Positions 54,239 to 63,880 of a stretch of 64,000 nucleotides of DNA are shown one piece after another; within the stretch, counting starts at the first letter, position 1, and the number at the start of each line of letters is the position of its first letter. The stretch is from an uncultured Nitrosomonadaceae bacterium. GTDB taxonomy: Bacteria; Pseudomonadota; Gammaproteobacteria; Burkholderiales; Nitrosomonadaceae. The translations under genes and the position numbers were made by a program. Location: positions 415,854 through 479,853 of the forward strand of contig CALSMH010000003.1 of the NCBI GenBank assembly GCA_943787405.1, written 5' to 3'. The notes beneath the pieces are model-generated. The model worked only from the letters and a program-made list of their open reading frames with translations. It had not been told where the DNA came from and made no database searches.

Positions 54239-56023
54239 TTAGTTGCTTGATGAGGATGGTATAACAATATTTTGATAACTGCCAGTACGGAGAATTCCAC
54301 CACTACCCAACTCCACTATTTGGGTGCAGTTTCTCAGCGTGGAGAGGCGGTGTGCGATGATCAGAATGGTGAGTTCGGTACTAAGACCTTCAATGGCCTG
54401 CATGATCCCTTGTTCTGTTTCGTTATCCAGCGCGCTGGTGGCCTCATCAAAAATAATGACATCGGCTTGCTTGTAAAGTGCACGGGCGATACCGATCCGC
54501 TGCCTCTGTCCACCGGATAAACGGACGCCGCGTTCGCCTACAAAAGTTTGATATTGTTTTGGCCAGGTATTAATACTGTCGGCTATTTGTGCCTGCTGAG
54601 CCGCCTGCCTGACACGCTCATGGTCAATTTGATCTTTGGGTATACTGAAAGCAATATTTTCTTCAATGGTACTGTCAGCAAGGAAAATATCCTGCGGCAC
54701 ATGCGCAATATGGGCCTGCCAAGCGCGGTGGTTTTCAATCGTAACAGGTTGGCCGTCAATCTCAATCGACCCTTCGGATGGTCGCAACAGCCCCATAACA
54801 ATATCCAGCAGCGTGCTCTTGCCGCTACCTGTGGCGCCGATAATACCGATGCGACTGCCTTTGGCGATGTTGAGGTCGAGATTTCTAAGCACCCAAGCCG
54901 TTTGCGGGCTGTAGCGAAACGAGAGTTGATTCAGCTTGATCTGTTGCTGGAAAGGTAGCGGCTTGGCTACTGGCTGGTTGGCGTAATCGGGGAGCGGTTG
55001 GTCGAGCAGGTCGAGCGTGTCTTGGAGGGATATTTGAATCCCTTGAATGGAAGTCCACGCTGCATAAGATTGTTGCATAACAGGCAGCAAACGTTGCGCA
55101 CCTAGTGCCAAAGCACCGAGAATAGGAATAGCTTTGGCAATGCCATCTGCTTCTTGCGCGAGGGTATAAGCTAGTACAGCAATGAGCAGCATACCCAAGG
55201 CCTCCATGCCAAAACGGGGGCTCTGCGCAATAATTTGAATGCTGCCCTGGGCGCGGCGCAACGGGAGATCGGCCTTGCGATAAATACGGCAGTAAGCTTC
55301 CTGGCTACCATCGATAAGGACATCACGGATGCCTCCCAGACCCTCTTGCAGGCTTTTGAAAACCTGGGTTGATTCGCGGGCCATGGTCTTGCTATTTCTG
55401 ATTTTCTTGATACGGGTAATCCTGATAATTGAAACGTAAATTAAACCGAAACCACCAAAGGTCGCCAGTGAAATGAGTGGTTCAACAGAGAGCATTGCTA
55501 TAAGGATAACTATCAGCATGACGCTTGCGCTAATGAGTGTTAAAACTGGCATGATGACACCACCGATTACACCCTTGGCTTTAGACCAAATTCCATTTAT
55601 GACTCCACTACTGTTGCGTGCCACATGGATCTCATAAGGCTGATAAAGCGTACGGCGGTAGATACTCATACTTAGATCCGCCCCGATTGCAAAAGATAGG
55701 CGGGTACTAGCCCAAAGCAACAACAAGCGCATTGCACCTGCCACAACTGCGGCCAAGCCAAATGTGATGGTCAGTGGCAGTAAAAGTTGTGCTGGCTCCG
55801 TGAGTCCCAGGATTTGGATGAAAGGCTGTGCGAGCGAGTGTTCAAAAACACGTTCTGGCGTAGTCAGCACGCCTAAGAATGGCAGTACTGCGCCAATACT
55901 GAGTATCTCAGCAAATGAAGCGATGAGCATCAACACAAGCAGAAAACCAAATTGTCTCCGACGTCGTGAGCTGATGTGCCGCCAAAGACGAGCCAGGAGT
56001 TCTGGTAGGGTTGGGTTGGGCAT
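54239..56023 (-). CDS. ABC-type lipid/oligosaccharide flippase (MsbA/PglK-like)
   Basis: A 594-aa half-transporter with six membrane segments in the first about 320 residues and a C-terminal ATPase. Walker A GATGSGKST near 395-403, Q-loop IAHVPQDIFLADS, signature LSGGQRQRIGIARAL near 499-513, Walker B ADVIIFDEATSALD near 516-529 and H-loop IIAHRLSTLRN are intact. Such PglK/WlaB-type proteins flip lipid-linked oligosaccharides, so this gene could replace Wzx, which is not seen. Neighbours are pseB and gmd, and the substrate should be the glycan assembled here. The 178-bp gap to gmd suggests its own promoter. Confidence 0.92.
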   Translation of the reverse strand: MPNPTLPELLARLWRHISSRRRRQFGFLLVLMLIASFAEILSIGAVLPFLGVLTTPERVFEHSLAQPFIQILGLTEPAQLLLPLTITFGLAAVVAGAMRLLLLWASTRLSFAIGADLSMSIYRRTLYQPYEIHVARNSSGVINGIWSKAKGVIGGVIMPVLTLISASVMLIVILIAMLSVEPLISLATFGGFGLIYVSIIRITRIKKIRNSKTMARESTQVFKSLQEGLGGIRDVLIDGSQEAYCRIYRKADLPLRRAQGSIQIIAQSPRFGMEALGMLLIAVLAYTLAQEADGIAKAIPILGALALGAQRLLPVMQQSYAAWTSIQGIQISLQDTLDLLDQPLPDYANQPVAKPLPFQQQIKLNQLSFRYSPQTAWVLRNLDLNIAKGSRIGIIGATGSGKSTLLDIVMGLLRPSEGSIEIDGQPVTIENHRAWQAHIAHVPQDIFLADSTIEENIAFSIPKDQIDHERVRQAAQQAQIADSINTWPKQYQTFVGERGVRLSGGQRQRIGIARALYKQADVIIFDEATSALDNETEQGIMQAIEGLSTELTILIIAHRLSTLRNCTQIVELGSGGILRTGSYQNIVIPSSSSN

Positions 56024-56201
56024 GTTAATTTTTTATTTTAATGTAGATGTTTATTAAGTCCATAACATTATGCTGATGATTAATCTTTGCCAAATAAATC
56101 ACGCCTAAATACTTTAGCTGCTACAGTTCACAGATTATCGGCAATATGATTTGCAACAATTACATCGATTTTCAACGTCGTAATCTGTGACGTGGTAATA
56201 A

Positions 56202-57338
56202 TTATTCAATAGCCACTTTCACATCAAAGCCATTAGCATTTAACAGTACATTTTGTTTGGCTTCGGATAAATCATGCGCCACCATTTCACGGCACATTTC
56301 TTGTGCGGTTATTTCTGGCACCCAACCTAGTTTGTTTTTAGCTTTGCTTGGGTCGCCTAATAAAGTTTCTACTTCTGTAGGTCTAAAGTAGCGCGGGTCA
56401 ATTTTTATCACAACATCTCCTACTTTTAAGGCATTGGCATTGCTGCCAGTAATGCTTTGCACAATAGCTTTCTCGTTAAGACCTTCACCTTCAAAGCGCA
56501 AGGTAACACCCAACTCTGCCGCGCTCCATTGTATAAATTGGCGCACCGTGTATTGCGTGCCTGTGGCTATTACAAAGTCTTCTGCAGCTTCTTGTTGTAA
56601 CATCATCCATTGCATGCGTACGTAGTCTTTGGTATGGCCCCAATCACGTAACGCATCTATATTGCCCAGATACAGGCATTTTTCTAAGCCTTGCGATATA
56701 TTGGCTAAGCCACGGGTAATTTTACGGGTGACGAAGGTCTCACCACGGCGCGAGCTCTCATGATTAAACAAAATGCCGTTGCAAGCATACATGCCGTAAG
56801 CCTCACGGTAGTTGACGGTAATCCAATAAGCATAAAGCTTGGCCACGGCATACGGGCTGCGTGGATAAAATGGCGTAGTTTCTTTTTGTGGGGTTTCTTG
56901 CACTAGGCCATATAACTCGGATGTTGATGCCTGGTAAAAACGTGTTTTTTTCTCCATGCCCAGTATACGAATAGCTTCTAGTATGCGTAAGGTGCCCATC
57001 GCGTCTACATCGGCCGTGTATTCTGGGGCCTCAAAACTCACCGCCACATGGCTTTGTGCGGCTAGGTTATACAACTCATCTGGCTGCGTTTCTTGAATAA
57101 TTCTTACCAAATTACTGGTGTCACTTAAATCGCCATAGTGCAACTTAAAGTGCGCGTTTTCTATATGGGGATCTTGATAAATGTGATCCACACGCTGTGT
57201 GTTAAAAGAGCTAGCACGGCGTTTAACGCCATGCACAATATATCCTTTTTCTAGCAAAAACTCAGCTAGGTAAGACCCATCTTGGCCAGTAACACCTGTA
57301 ATGAGCGCAACTTTTTGTGCGGCGGAGTTTGTCGTCAT
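56202..57338 (-). CDS. gmd: GDP-mannose 4,6-dehydratase
   Basis: Makes GDP-4-keto-6-deoxymannose from GDP-mannose. The 378-aa extended SDR has [19 protein letters not shown] near 11-29, the diagnostic [18 protein letters not shown] near 37-54, [15 protein letters not shown] near 88-102, the Thr/Tyr/Lys set in STSELYG and [10 protein letters not shown] near 159-168, and [17 protein letters not shown]. The usual reductase (Fcl/GMER for fucose, Rmd for rhamnose) or transaminase (Per) is not recognisable next to it, so the 4-keto sugar must be finished by another enzyme, possibly in this window or elsewhere. It follows manC by 3 bp. Confidence 0.96.
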   Translation of the reverse strand: MTTNSAAQKVALITGVTGQDGSYLAEFLLEKGYIVHGVKRRASSFNTQRVDHIYQDPHIENAHFKLHYGDLSDTSNLVRIIQETQPDELYNLAAQSHVAVSFEAPEYTADVDAMGTLRILEAIRILGMEKKTRFYQASTSELYGLVQETPQKETTPFYPRSPYAVAKLYAYWITVNYREAYGMYACNGILFNHESSRRGETFVTRKITRGLANISQGLEKCLYLGNIDALRDWGHTKDYVRMQWMMLQQEAAEDFVIATGTQYTVRQFIQWSAAELGVTLRFEGEGLNEKAIVQSITGSNANALKVGDVVIKIDPRYFRPTEVETLLGDPSKAKNKLGWVPEITAQEMCREMVAHDLSEAKQNVLLNANGFDVKVAIE

Positions 57339-57341
57339 GTG

Positions 57342-58787
57342 CTAACCTTTTTGTCGTCCATAACTATCTTCTAAACGCTCAATATCATCCTCACCCAAGT
57401 AATGCCCTGATTGTACTTCAATAATTTCTACAGGTGTTGTACCTGAATTAGCTAACCTATGCTTTTGTCCAAGGGGTATATAGGTAGATTCATTTTCACG
57501 CAAAGTGATGGTTTTATCACCACAAGTGACTTCTGCAATGCCTTTTACCACCACCCAGTGCTCGGCCCTCTTGGCATGACGTTGCAAACTTAAACTCGCT
57601 CCAGGATTCACCTGAATACGCTTTACTTTAAAACGAGCACCGACATCAATAGTATCGTACCAGCCCCACGGGCGCGATACTTTTCGGTGTAATACACGTT
57701 CTTCACGCTGCTGTTCTTGTAGTTGGCTAACAATATTTTTTACATGCTGACTTTGGCTTCGGTCGGCCACCAATACAGCATCGGCGGTTTCAATAATTAT
57801 TGAGTTTTTGATGCCTACGGTACTCACCAGTCGGTGACTTGCGATAATCAACGAGTTATCGGTGTCGGTTAACAAAACATCACCCTGCACAACGTTACCA
57901 GCACCATCTTGACAACCCACTTGCCAAACAGCATCCCATACGCCCAAATCATTCCAGCCAGCATCGAGTGTGACCATTTTGAGAGAAAATTGAGAATTAG
58001 GGCACTGCTCCATCACAGCATAATCCACCGATTCACTCGGGACTTCTACAAATAATGCTTCATTAGGGCGAATAAATTGATGATCTTGTGTATGGCTGGC
58101 AAAGGCGGTGGCGGTGGTTTGTAAAATATCGGCTCTAAAATGCTTTAGTGCTTTGAGCCACACACTGGCGCGCACCACAAACATACCGCTATTCCATGCG
58201 TAATCACCTGAATCTACATAAATTTGAGCTGTGGCGGAATCAGGTTTTTCTGCAAAATTTTTGACATTAAATTCTGTGAAAGCTCCCGCGTCTCCTGTTT
58301 GTTGAATGTAACCAAAACCTGTTTCTGGCCCTGTGGGCGTAATGCCTAAAATAACAATAGCCCCTGTGGCAGCGACACGAATAGCATTTTGTAGCGCCTC
58401 AGTAAAAGCAGCACTGTTCTGTACGGTCTGATCCGCTGGCGTTACTACTAAAATAGGATCATCGTTATCAGCAGCCGCTTGCAAGGCGGCTAAAGTAAGT
58501 GCTGGTGCGGTATTACGCCCAACTGGCTCTAATAACAAAGTGGCGGCAATGTCTGGCAACTCACGTAGTTGGTCCAACACCAAAAAGCGATGCTCTTCGT
58601 TAGTGACCACTAAAGTTTTACCTACTTCAATATCAACAGCGCCTAACTGGTTTAATCGACTAGCCGCCTGCTGAAATAAGCTAGTGGTACCTGACAGAAC
58701 TAAAAACTGCTTAGGGAACCCAGTGCGCGACAACGGCCACAATCTTGTGCCAGATCCACCACAAAGAACAACAGGAGTGATTTTCAT
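57342..58787 (-). CDS. manC: Mannose-1-phosphate guanylyltransferase / mannose-6-phosphate isomerase
   Basis: Bifunctional enzyme (ManC/CpsB/AlgA type) that makes GDP-mannose. The guanylyltransferase domain begins PVVLCGGSGTRLWPLSRTGF near 4-23, then FPKQFLVL near 23-30, and FAEKPD near residue 193. The C-terminal cupin has RPWGWYDTIDVGARFKVKRI near 374-393 and SLQRHAKRAEHWVVVKG near 401-417 with metal-binding His. I chose ATG 58787 because the signature starts immediately after it; an upstream ATG adds 24 residues of no known function. 481 aa is normal. It opens the manC-gmd pair. Confidence 0.95.
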   Translation of the reverse strand: MKITPVVLCGGSGTRLWPLSRTGFPKQFLVLSGTTSLFQQAASRLNQLGAVDIEVGKTLVVTNEEHRFLVLDQLRELPDIAATLLLEPVGRNTAPALTLAALQAAADNDDPILVVTPADQTVQNSAAFTEALQNAIRVAATGAIVILGITPTGPETGFGYIQQTGDAGAFTEFNVKNFAEKPDSATAQIYVDSGDYAWNSGMFVVRASVWLKALKHFRADILQTTATAFASHTQDHQFIRPNEALFVEVPSESVDYAVMEQCPNSQFSLKMVTLDAGWNDLGVWDAVWQVGCQDGAGNVVQGDVLLTDTDNSLIIASHRLVSTVGIKNSIIIETADAVLVADRSQSQHVKNIVSQLQEQQREERVLHRKVSRPWGWYDTIDVGARFKVKRIQVNPGASLSLQRHAKRAEHWVVVKGIAEVTCGDKTITLRENESTYIPLGQKHRLANSGTTPVEIIEVQSGHYLGEDDIERLEDSYGRQKG

Positions 58788-59081
58788 AATTAAGATAGAG
58801 ACCTTTAATACCAATTTTTGGTCAACGGCTTTACCAGTAAATCCAATTCTATGCCTCAAGTAGTCGCAATTAATAATTATTGACTATAGATCGAATGTGT
58901 TAATTCTAGCATGTCAATCAAGTGATCTAGATAGCTAATTAAATAAGCGTTCTTTAAGTAACTGCTAGCACTAATTCGATAAGTATCAACACCCAGTAAC
59001 CTATCCCCAAAACCAGATTTAATTGCTCGCGCAAAAAGTACGACGCGCACTTTGCTAATTCGTGTCCCTAGCATGTTCCAG

Positions 59082-59118
59082 AAAAAGAAAAAGGACCGAG
59101 CCTTTCAGCTAAGTCCTT
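59082..59118 (-). terminator. Rho-independent terminator of tRNA-Arg
   Basis: On the minus strand AAGGAC pairs with GTCCTT, with AGC/GCT pairs inside, and is followed by a T-rich tract broken by one C (59082-59090). It starts 9 bp after the encoded CCA, so it ends the tRNA transcript before manC. Confidence 0.88.
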
Positions 59119-59126
59119 CAAATAAT

Positions 59127-59202
59127 GGTGCGCCCGGAGCGATTCGAACGCCCGACCCCTTGGTTCGTAGCCAAGTACTCTATCCAGCTGAGCTACGGGC
59201 GC
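59127..59202 (-). tRNA. tRNA-Arg (anticodon ACG), with encoded CCA
   Basis: A full cloverleaf is visible on the minus strand: acceptor GCGCCCG with CGGGCGC, D-arm with AGCTCAGCTGGATAGAG, anticodon stem CTTGG/CCAAG around loop CTACGAA (anticodon ACG, reads CGU/C/A after A-to-I change), T-arm GTTCGAATC, discriminator A and encoded CCA (59127-59129). Length 76 nt. Confidence 0.97.
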
Positions 59203-59599
59203 TTAAATAGATAATTAATCTTTTTATCAAATTAATTATATCAGACTGTCAAATATAATCAGAATAATTTCTTGGGGTATTTTACGCCCTTACTAACGAA
59301 GAGGAGAGAAGCTTGCACCTGGCGGAAATCTTCCTAGCCATATCAAAAAAACATTATAGAGATTGCTTGGTTTTCCTGATGCCTACCGAAATAAAATGGC
59401 GCGATTATTAAATTACTGTTGTGCCAGTTGCCGTATGGTTGGAAACTAATCCTGCGAAGCACCTTATATACTATGATAAAATTAAAGTTAGGTGGATTTA
59501 TTTGTTCTTCACAAGCTGCCGTCTCAACAGTATTTTCTGTATAAATCTATTTTTAGATAGTGTACCCATCAAATATTTAAAATAGATTCAACCATTTTT
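59203..59599. other. 397-bp divergent region between tRNA-Arg and the ligase gene
   Basis: Both promoters must be here. I see no gene. AT-rich tracts near 59203-59260 belong to the tRNA promoter. The rest has no recognisable motif. Confidence 0.5.
59247..59252 (-). promoter_or_regulatory. Candidate -35 box of tRNA-Arg
   Basis: A perfect TTGACA lies 45 bp upstream of the tRNA 5' end. The -10 at 17 bp is poor (TGATAA), so this is tentative. Confidence 0.4.
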
Positions 59600-60871
59600 A
59601 TGCAAACTAGTTTTTATACAAAATTCCGATTGTTTCAGCCTCACGAAGAATCAGCTGGCCTGCCCGCTTCGCAGCAAGGCGCTTATGAATGGCGCGATGT
59701 ATTGGCAAAGTTCTCGCTGCTTTTTTTTGGCATTGTCTTGTGGTACAAGGGGTCGATTTACTTCGGCTACGGTCTTTTAATTTTAGCTTGGATTTTGGAT
59801 GGGGGTCTACTTAGGCCTAGGCAGATAATTAAAGAGCCTTTGGTCTTGGCAATACTCTTTTTCTGTGCGGTATTGGCACTGGGAATTCTCTGGAGTGACT
59901 ACCCCGAATCTAGACGCATTAGATGGAATAAATATATACTATTGCCGGTCTTTATTCCGTATTTATCTCTGCTGAACAAAGAACGATTGTCTTGGGCCAT
60001 TGGTGGTCTGGTTATTGGATATTCCGTAGTTCTATCCATGGGTATCTACTATCGGTTTCTTCTGGGAGAGCAAGGAGTCCCAATACTGAAAATGAAATAC
60101 CTACATTTTTCAATGATGCTTGGAATTGGCGTCATACTGATATCCTATCTGGCAGCCACAAGCAGCAATAAAAAAATGAGAGGGTTACTGTGGGGCTTTG
60201 CAGTTTTTTTACTTTTTATGCAGTTTAATCAGGATGGGCGCGGGCCCCTCTTGGCTACAATTCCCGCATTGATACTTTTGCTTCTTATTCTCTACAAAGC
60301 ACACATTAAGAAACTACTTGGTATTATCACAGCAATAATCATTGTAATAGGAGCTTTCGCCTACAACAGTAACAATTTTCATGAAAGAATCTCCCAATTT
60401 CAAGGCGATATCGAATTAATCCAACAAGAGAACTATGGAACTAGCGTGGGGTATCGCTTTGCCTTGTGGGATGTAGGTCTGCACGCCATTACTCAACGCC
60501 CTTGGTTCGGCTATGGCACGGGCACGTCCGCTAGTACTTTTGAGCAAATTGCTAAAACCTACAAAGGTGGTCGCTACAAGAGTCTAGGGAATTACCAAAA
60601 AAATATGCAGTATCACAATGACTTGATTCAGATGGGAGTATATCTTGGAGCGCTTGGACTATTGGCCTATATTCTTTTGCTGTGGGGTTGGTTTCAAACG
60701 CTACGAGCACACAGCCTGACTACCTTGGGGACAGCTTTGGTGTGTTTCGTCTTTCTGGCAGGACTAACGGACGTGATTTTTATTTATAGTCAGATTCCTT
60801 CACTGCTCCTTGTAATAACCGCCATTGCTATTTTCTGGAATGAAGTAGGGCCGAGGAATAACAATATCTAA
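59600..60871 (+). CDS. O-antigen ligase / polymerase family membrane protein (Wzy_C)
   Basis: A 423-aa integral membrane protein with about ten hydrophobic helices. The Wzy_C-type periplasmic loop is recognised by GTSVGYRFALWDVGLHAI near 286-303 and PWFGYGTGTSASTFEQ near 308-323, with YHNDLIQMGVYLGALG near 343-358, the WaaL/Wzy conserved His region. It either attaches the undecaprenyl-linked glycan to lipid A or polymerises it. Sequence does not decide between WaaL and Wzy. It is the only plus-strand gene in the right third of the locus; it faces the WbpM-type gene convergently across a 26-bp palindrome. Confidence 0.88.
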   Translation: MQTSFYTKFRLFQPHEESAGLPASQQGAYEWRDVLAKFSLLFFGIVLWYKGSIYFGYGLLILAWILDGGLLRPRQIIKEPLVLAILFFCAVLALGILWSDYPESRRIRWNKYILLPVFIPYLSLLNKERLSWAIGGLVIGYSVVLSMGIYYRFLLGEQGVPILKMKYLHFSMMLGIGVILISYLAATSSNKKMRGLLWGFAVFLLFMQFNQDGRGPLLATIPALILLLLILYKAHIKKLLGIITAIIIVIGAFAYNSNNFHERISQFQGDIELIQQENYGTSVGYRFALWDVGLHAITQRPWFGYGTGTSASTFEQIAKTYKGGRYKSLGNYQKNMQYHNDLIQMGVYLGALGLLAYILLLWGWFQTLRAHSLTTLGTALVCFVFLAGLTDVIFIYSQIPSLLLVITAIAIFWNEVGPRNNNI

Positions 60872-60971
60872 TGGATTGTTTTACTCAAGAGCACTATGCT
60901 ACAAAAATATTTGATCTTTTAAGTGAGTTGTTGCAAAGAAAGCGTCTCTCAACTTAAAACGATGGGTATCC

Positions 60972-60997
60972 TCAGTAACCACTATAGTGGTTACTGA
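60972..60997. repeat. 26-bp perfect palindrome between convergent genes
   Basis: TCAGTAACCACTA (60972-60984) is followed directly by its exact complement TAGTGGTTACTGA (60985-60997), with no spacer. It overlaps the last codons and stop of the WbpM-like gene. No T-run follows. Confidence 0.85.
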
Positions 60998-62886
60998 TCA
61001 CTCCCAGCTTCTTTACTAGAATATTCCGGCACCCACTTACTCAACCCTTCTTTGACTAACTCGTCGCTTAATGCCGGGCGCTGATTCAGCCATACCAATA
61101 GCTCTGTTAGTAATAGCACATCAACCTGACGGCCCTGAGCGATACCTAGCTTGGCGTGGGGTGTGGGCAAAATAGGCTCATCACCAGACAATAATTCTTC
61201 ATAAAGCTTCTCGCCGGGGCGCAAGCCGCTATAGACGATATCGATATCTTCCTCACCAAAGCCAGATAGGCGAATCAGGTCTTTTGCTAGGTCGGCGATC
61301 TTAACCGGCTCACCCATATCCAGCACAAAAATTTCCCCACCACTGTTTTCTCCTCCCATCAACCCAGCTTGCAGTACAAGTTGTGTGGCCTCTGGAATGG
61401 ACATGAAATAGCGCGTGATTTCCGGGTGAGTAACAGTGACCGGCCCACCCTTGGCGATCTGTTCATGAAATTTTGGAATCACACTACCCGTGCTACCCAG
61501 CACATTGCCGAAACGCACGATCACAAAGCGCATCTCTGGTTTGCTGTCGATATAACCGCTTTTACCGGGAAAAGAAATGGCCTGCTGCTGTGCCTGGCAC
61601 ACCATTTCTGCCATTCGTTTACTGGCACCCATCACATTAGTCGGATTGACCGCCTTGTCGGTCGAGATCAGTATAAATCTCTCGACACCGTGTTTAACTG
61701 CAGCCTGTACCAACACGTGTGTTCCCAAAACGTTGTTTAATACGGCCTGCCAGGCATTTCCCTCCTCCATTAGCGGCACATGTTTATATGCCGCCGCATG
61801 GAATACCACCGTCGGCCTGAACTTTTCGAATACCTGTGTCAACCTGGAAGGATTCTTGACATCGCCAATCATGAAAGCCATCGGTATATTCGGGAAATCG
61901 CGTCGGAATTCCTGTTCGATATTGTAGAGTGCAAGTTCGTTCAACTCAAATAGCACTAGGCTGGCCGGTACAAATTTTGCAATCTGCCGGCATAGCTCGG
62001 AGCCTATCGAACCACCTGCACCGGTAACCAGCACATTTTTTCCTGCCAGCAGACCTCGAAGCCCAGCGTTGTCCAGTATTACTGGGTCGCGCCCCAGTAA
62101 ATCGTCCAATTCCACCTTGCGGATTTGCGACACCGTCACCTTGCCGCTGATCAGATCGTCATAGGTGGGAACGGTCAATACCTTGATCTCTGCGGCAGAG
62201 CAAATCTCCAACGCATGACGGCGAACACTGTGATTGACAGATGGCATTGCGATGATGGCATGAGCGACACCCAGTTTCTTCGCCAGCGCAGGCAGTTCGT
62301 CGATCCGCCCTAGCACTTTGGAGTCGTGCAGAATCATTCGGTGTTTACCCGGATCGTCATCAAGCAGCCCTATTACACGCCATTCCTTGCTGCGGCCAAG
62401 TTCTTTAATCAAGCTAACCGCGGCATCGCCCGAACCCAGTATCAGCACAGGGATGCCCTCCGAATTTTTTAATCCATATAACTGACCCTCTTTACATATC
62501 CGGTAGATGAGACGGCTGCCACCCATTATAAGCAACAGCAGCATTGGATCCAACAGCAAGATTGAGCGCGGCACACCGACTGGAATTTGTAACAGAAATA
62601 AGATCAGTGGAACGACTACCGTTGCTGTCAGCACCGCAAATAGAATACGTCGCAGATCAGGCAAACTCGCATAACGCCAGATCCCGCGATACAGACCATA
62701 TACGAGGAATGCCGTTACCTGAATCGGAATTACCCATAGCAGAGTTTGTTTCAGAATCATTATTTGATCGAGTGGAACGTCAAAATTGAAGCGGAACAAA
62801 TAGGCAAGCCACCACGCCGCGATCACTGCAACAAGATCATGGATCATCGCAATGATCCGCCGTATATTGAGATTTCGTAGTGACAT
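60991..62886 (-). CDS. WbpM/FlaA1-type membrane nucleotide-sugar 4,6-dehydratase
   Basis: A 631-aa protein with four N-terminal membrane helices (residues about 10-130), a first Rossmann-like domain (VLILGSGDAAVSLIKEL) and a C-terminal catalytic SDR domain. NVLVTGAGGSIGSELCRQ near 290-307 binds the cofactor, and STDKAVNPTNVMGASKRMAE near 409-428 has the Ser-Met-Lys triad of WbpM instead of Tyr. WbpM-type enzymes convert UDP-GlcNAc to UDP-4-keto-6-deoxy-GlcNAc (for example for QuiNAc/FucNAc). I chose ATG 62886, which follows the upstream stop by 4 bp; an ATG at 62925 overlaps that gene. Typical partner of WecA/WbpL-like initiating transferases, as here. Confidence 0.93.
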   Translation of the reverse strand: MSLRNLNIRRIIAMIHDLVAVIAAWWLAYLFRFNFDVPLDQIMILKQTLLWVIPIQVTAFLVYGLYRGIWRYASLPDLRRILFAVLTATVVVPLILFLLQIPVGVPRSILLLDPMLLLLIMGGSRLIYRICKEGQLYGLKNSEGIPVLILGSGDAAVSLIKELGRSKEWRVIGLLDDDPGKHRMILHDSKVLGRIDELPALAKKLGVAHAIIAMPSVNHSVRRHALEICSAAEIKVLTVPTYDDLISGKVTVSQIRKVELDDLLGRDPVILDNAGLRGLLAGKNVLVTGAGGSIGSELCRQIAKFVPASLVLFELNELALYNIEQEFRRDFPNIPMAFMIGDVKNPSRLTQVFEKFRPTVVFHAAAYKHVPLMEEGNAWQAVLNNVLGTHVLVQAAVKHGVERFILISTDKAVNPTNVMGASKRMAEMVCQAQQQAISFPGKSGYIDSKPEMRFVIVRFGNVLGSTGSVIPKFHEQIAKGGPVTVTHPEITRYFMSIPEATQLVLQAGLMGGENSGGEIFVLDMGEPVKIADLAKDLIRLSGFGEEDIDIVYSGLRPGEKLYEELLSGDEPILPTPHAKLGIAQGRQVDVLLLTELLVWLNQRPALSDELVKEGLSKWVPEYSSKEAGSDQ

Positions 62887-62890
62887 CACG

Positions 62891-63880
62891 TCAGCCGCTA
62901 TTGCGGCGCCCCCAATGGAGATCAAAAGCCAGCATCATGGCCAAATAAATGCCGCACCATGCGGTACCAATTCCCAACTGAATGCTCTCATCCTGTCCTA
63001 CTGCCCATAACGCACTGGCACCTACAGCCAGCATCAACACATAGCCGAGCAGGGCCGTATTATAATGACCGAAACCGCTTAGCACCAAGCGCTGGTAATA
63101 ATGCTCACGGTGTGGCTGCCATACTTTTTCTTTGCTCAAACAACGTTTCACAAGCGTTACCGAAGCATCAGCAACAAACGGCGAGAATATCAGCAGCGGT
63201 AGCCACAGTAACCACAAACCGTTTATCCAGCCTAGTATTCCAAATGCTGCCGCCAGAAATCCTAAGGGGATTGCGCCTACATCGCCCATGAAAATTCTCG
63301 CCGGATGAAAATTGAACAATAGAAAAGCCGCAGCAGCCGCAACAATACAGAAATTTAATATCGCGAAAGTTTCATTCCCGACCAGCCATGCAGCCAGCCC
63401 ATAGCAGCCAAATCCGATCAGCGTCATTCCTCCCGCCAGCCCATCAGAGCCGTCCATGAAATTATAAAGATTGATTGTCCAGACGATCGCAACTGTGGCC
63501 ACGGTAGCGATTAGCCAGCCATGAGCATCAGCCAGCAGTACTGCAGCGAACCAAGCTGCTACCGCGCTATGCGTCAGAAGCCGCCACAAGACTGGAAGAG
63601 TGAGAATGTCATCGACAAAAGATACTGCCGCCAGCAGACTGACGCCAACCCATATCGGCAATGGCAGCGCAGCAGGAAGAAATGCCCAGGAAATTAATAT
63701 TCCCGGCAGCATCCCTAGTCCACCGGTGCGGGTAACCGGCGTGGCATGGAGAGAACGGAAATTGGGACGATCGAGTACCTTAAGCTTGCTACCCTTGATC
63801 AGCCACCAAACTAGGCCAAGCGTCACCATAAACACAAGTAACGGTGCGATGGTGACGGGAAAAGAAAAACTGGAACTCAT
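62891..63880 (-). CDS. Undecaprenyl-phosphate sugar-1-phosphate transferase (WecA/WbpL-like)
   Basis: Starts the lipid-linked glycan by moving a GlcNAc/FucNAc-type sugar-1-phosphate to undecaprenyl phosphate. A 329-aa polytopic protein of the MraY/WecA family with about 10 helices. Seen: RTGGLGMLPG, the aspartate-rich FVDDILTLPVLWRLL near 88-102, INLYNFMDGSDGLAGGM near 136-152 (catalytic Asp loop), FMGDVGAIPLGFL near 197-209 and HREHYYQRL near 258-266. WbpL versus WecA specificity cannot be told. It is immediately followed by the WbpM-like dehydratase, as in Pseudomonas O-antigen loci. Confidence 0.93.
   Translation of the reverse strand: MSSSFSFPVTIAPLLVFMVTLGLVWWLIKGSKLKVLDRPNFRSLHATPVTRTGGLGMLPGILISWAFLPAALPLPIWVGVSLLAAVSFVDDILTLPVLWRLLTHSAVAAWFAAVLLADAHGWLIATVATVAIVWTINLYNFMDGSDGLAGGMTLIGFGCYGLAAWLVGNETFAILNFCIVAAAAAFLLFNFHPARIFMGDVGAIPLGFLAAAFGILGWINGLWLLWLPLLIFSPFVADASVTLVKRCLSKEKVWQPHREHYYQRLVLSGFGHYNTALLGYVLMLAVGASALWAVGQDESIQLGIGTAWCGIYLAMMLAFDLHWGRRNSG

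Noticed and set aside
54548..54958. 136-codon plus-strand frame opposite the ABC transporter
   Set aside because: It is the shadow of the ATPase domain, whose motifs are all on the other strand.
58877..59074. 65-codon minus-strand frame between manC and tRNA-Arg
   Set aside because: It starts at the tRNA terminator, has no ribosome site or family look, and the composition is not codon-like; probably a chance frame.
61369..61927. Plus-strand frames of 116-123 codons opposite the WbpM-type gene
   Set aside because: Antisense shadows of a GC-richer coding region with clear SDR motifs on the minus strand.
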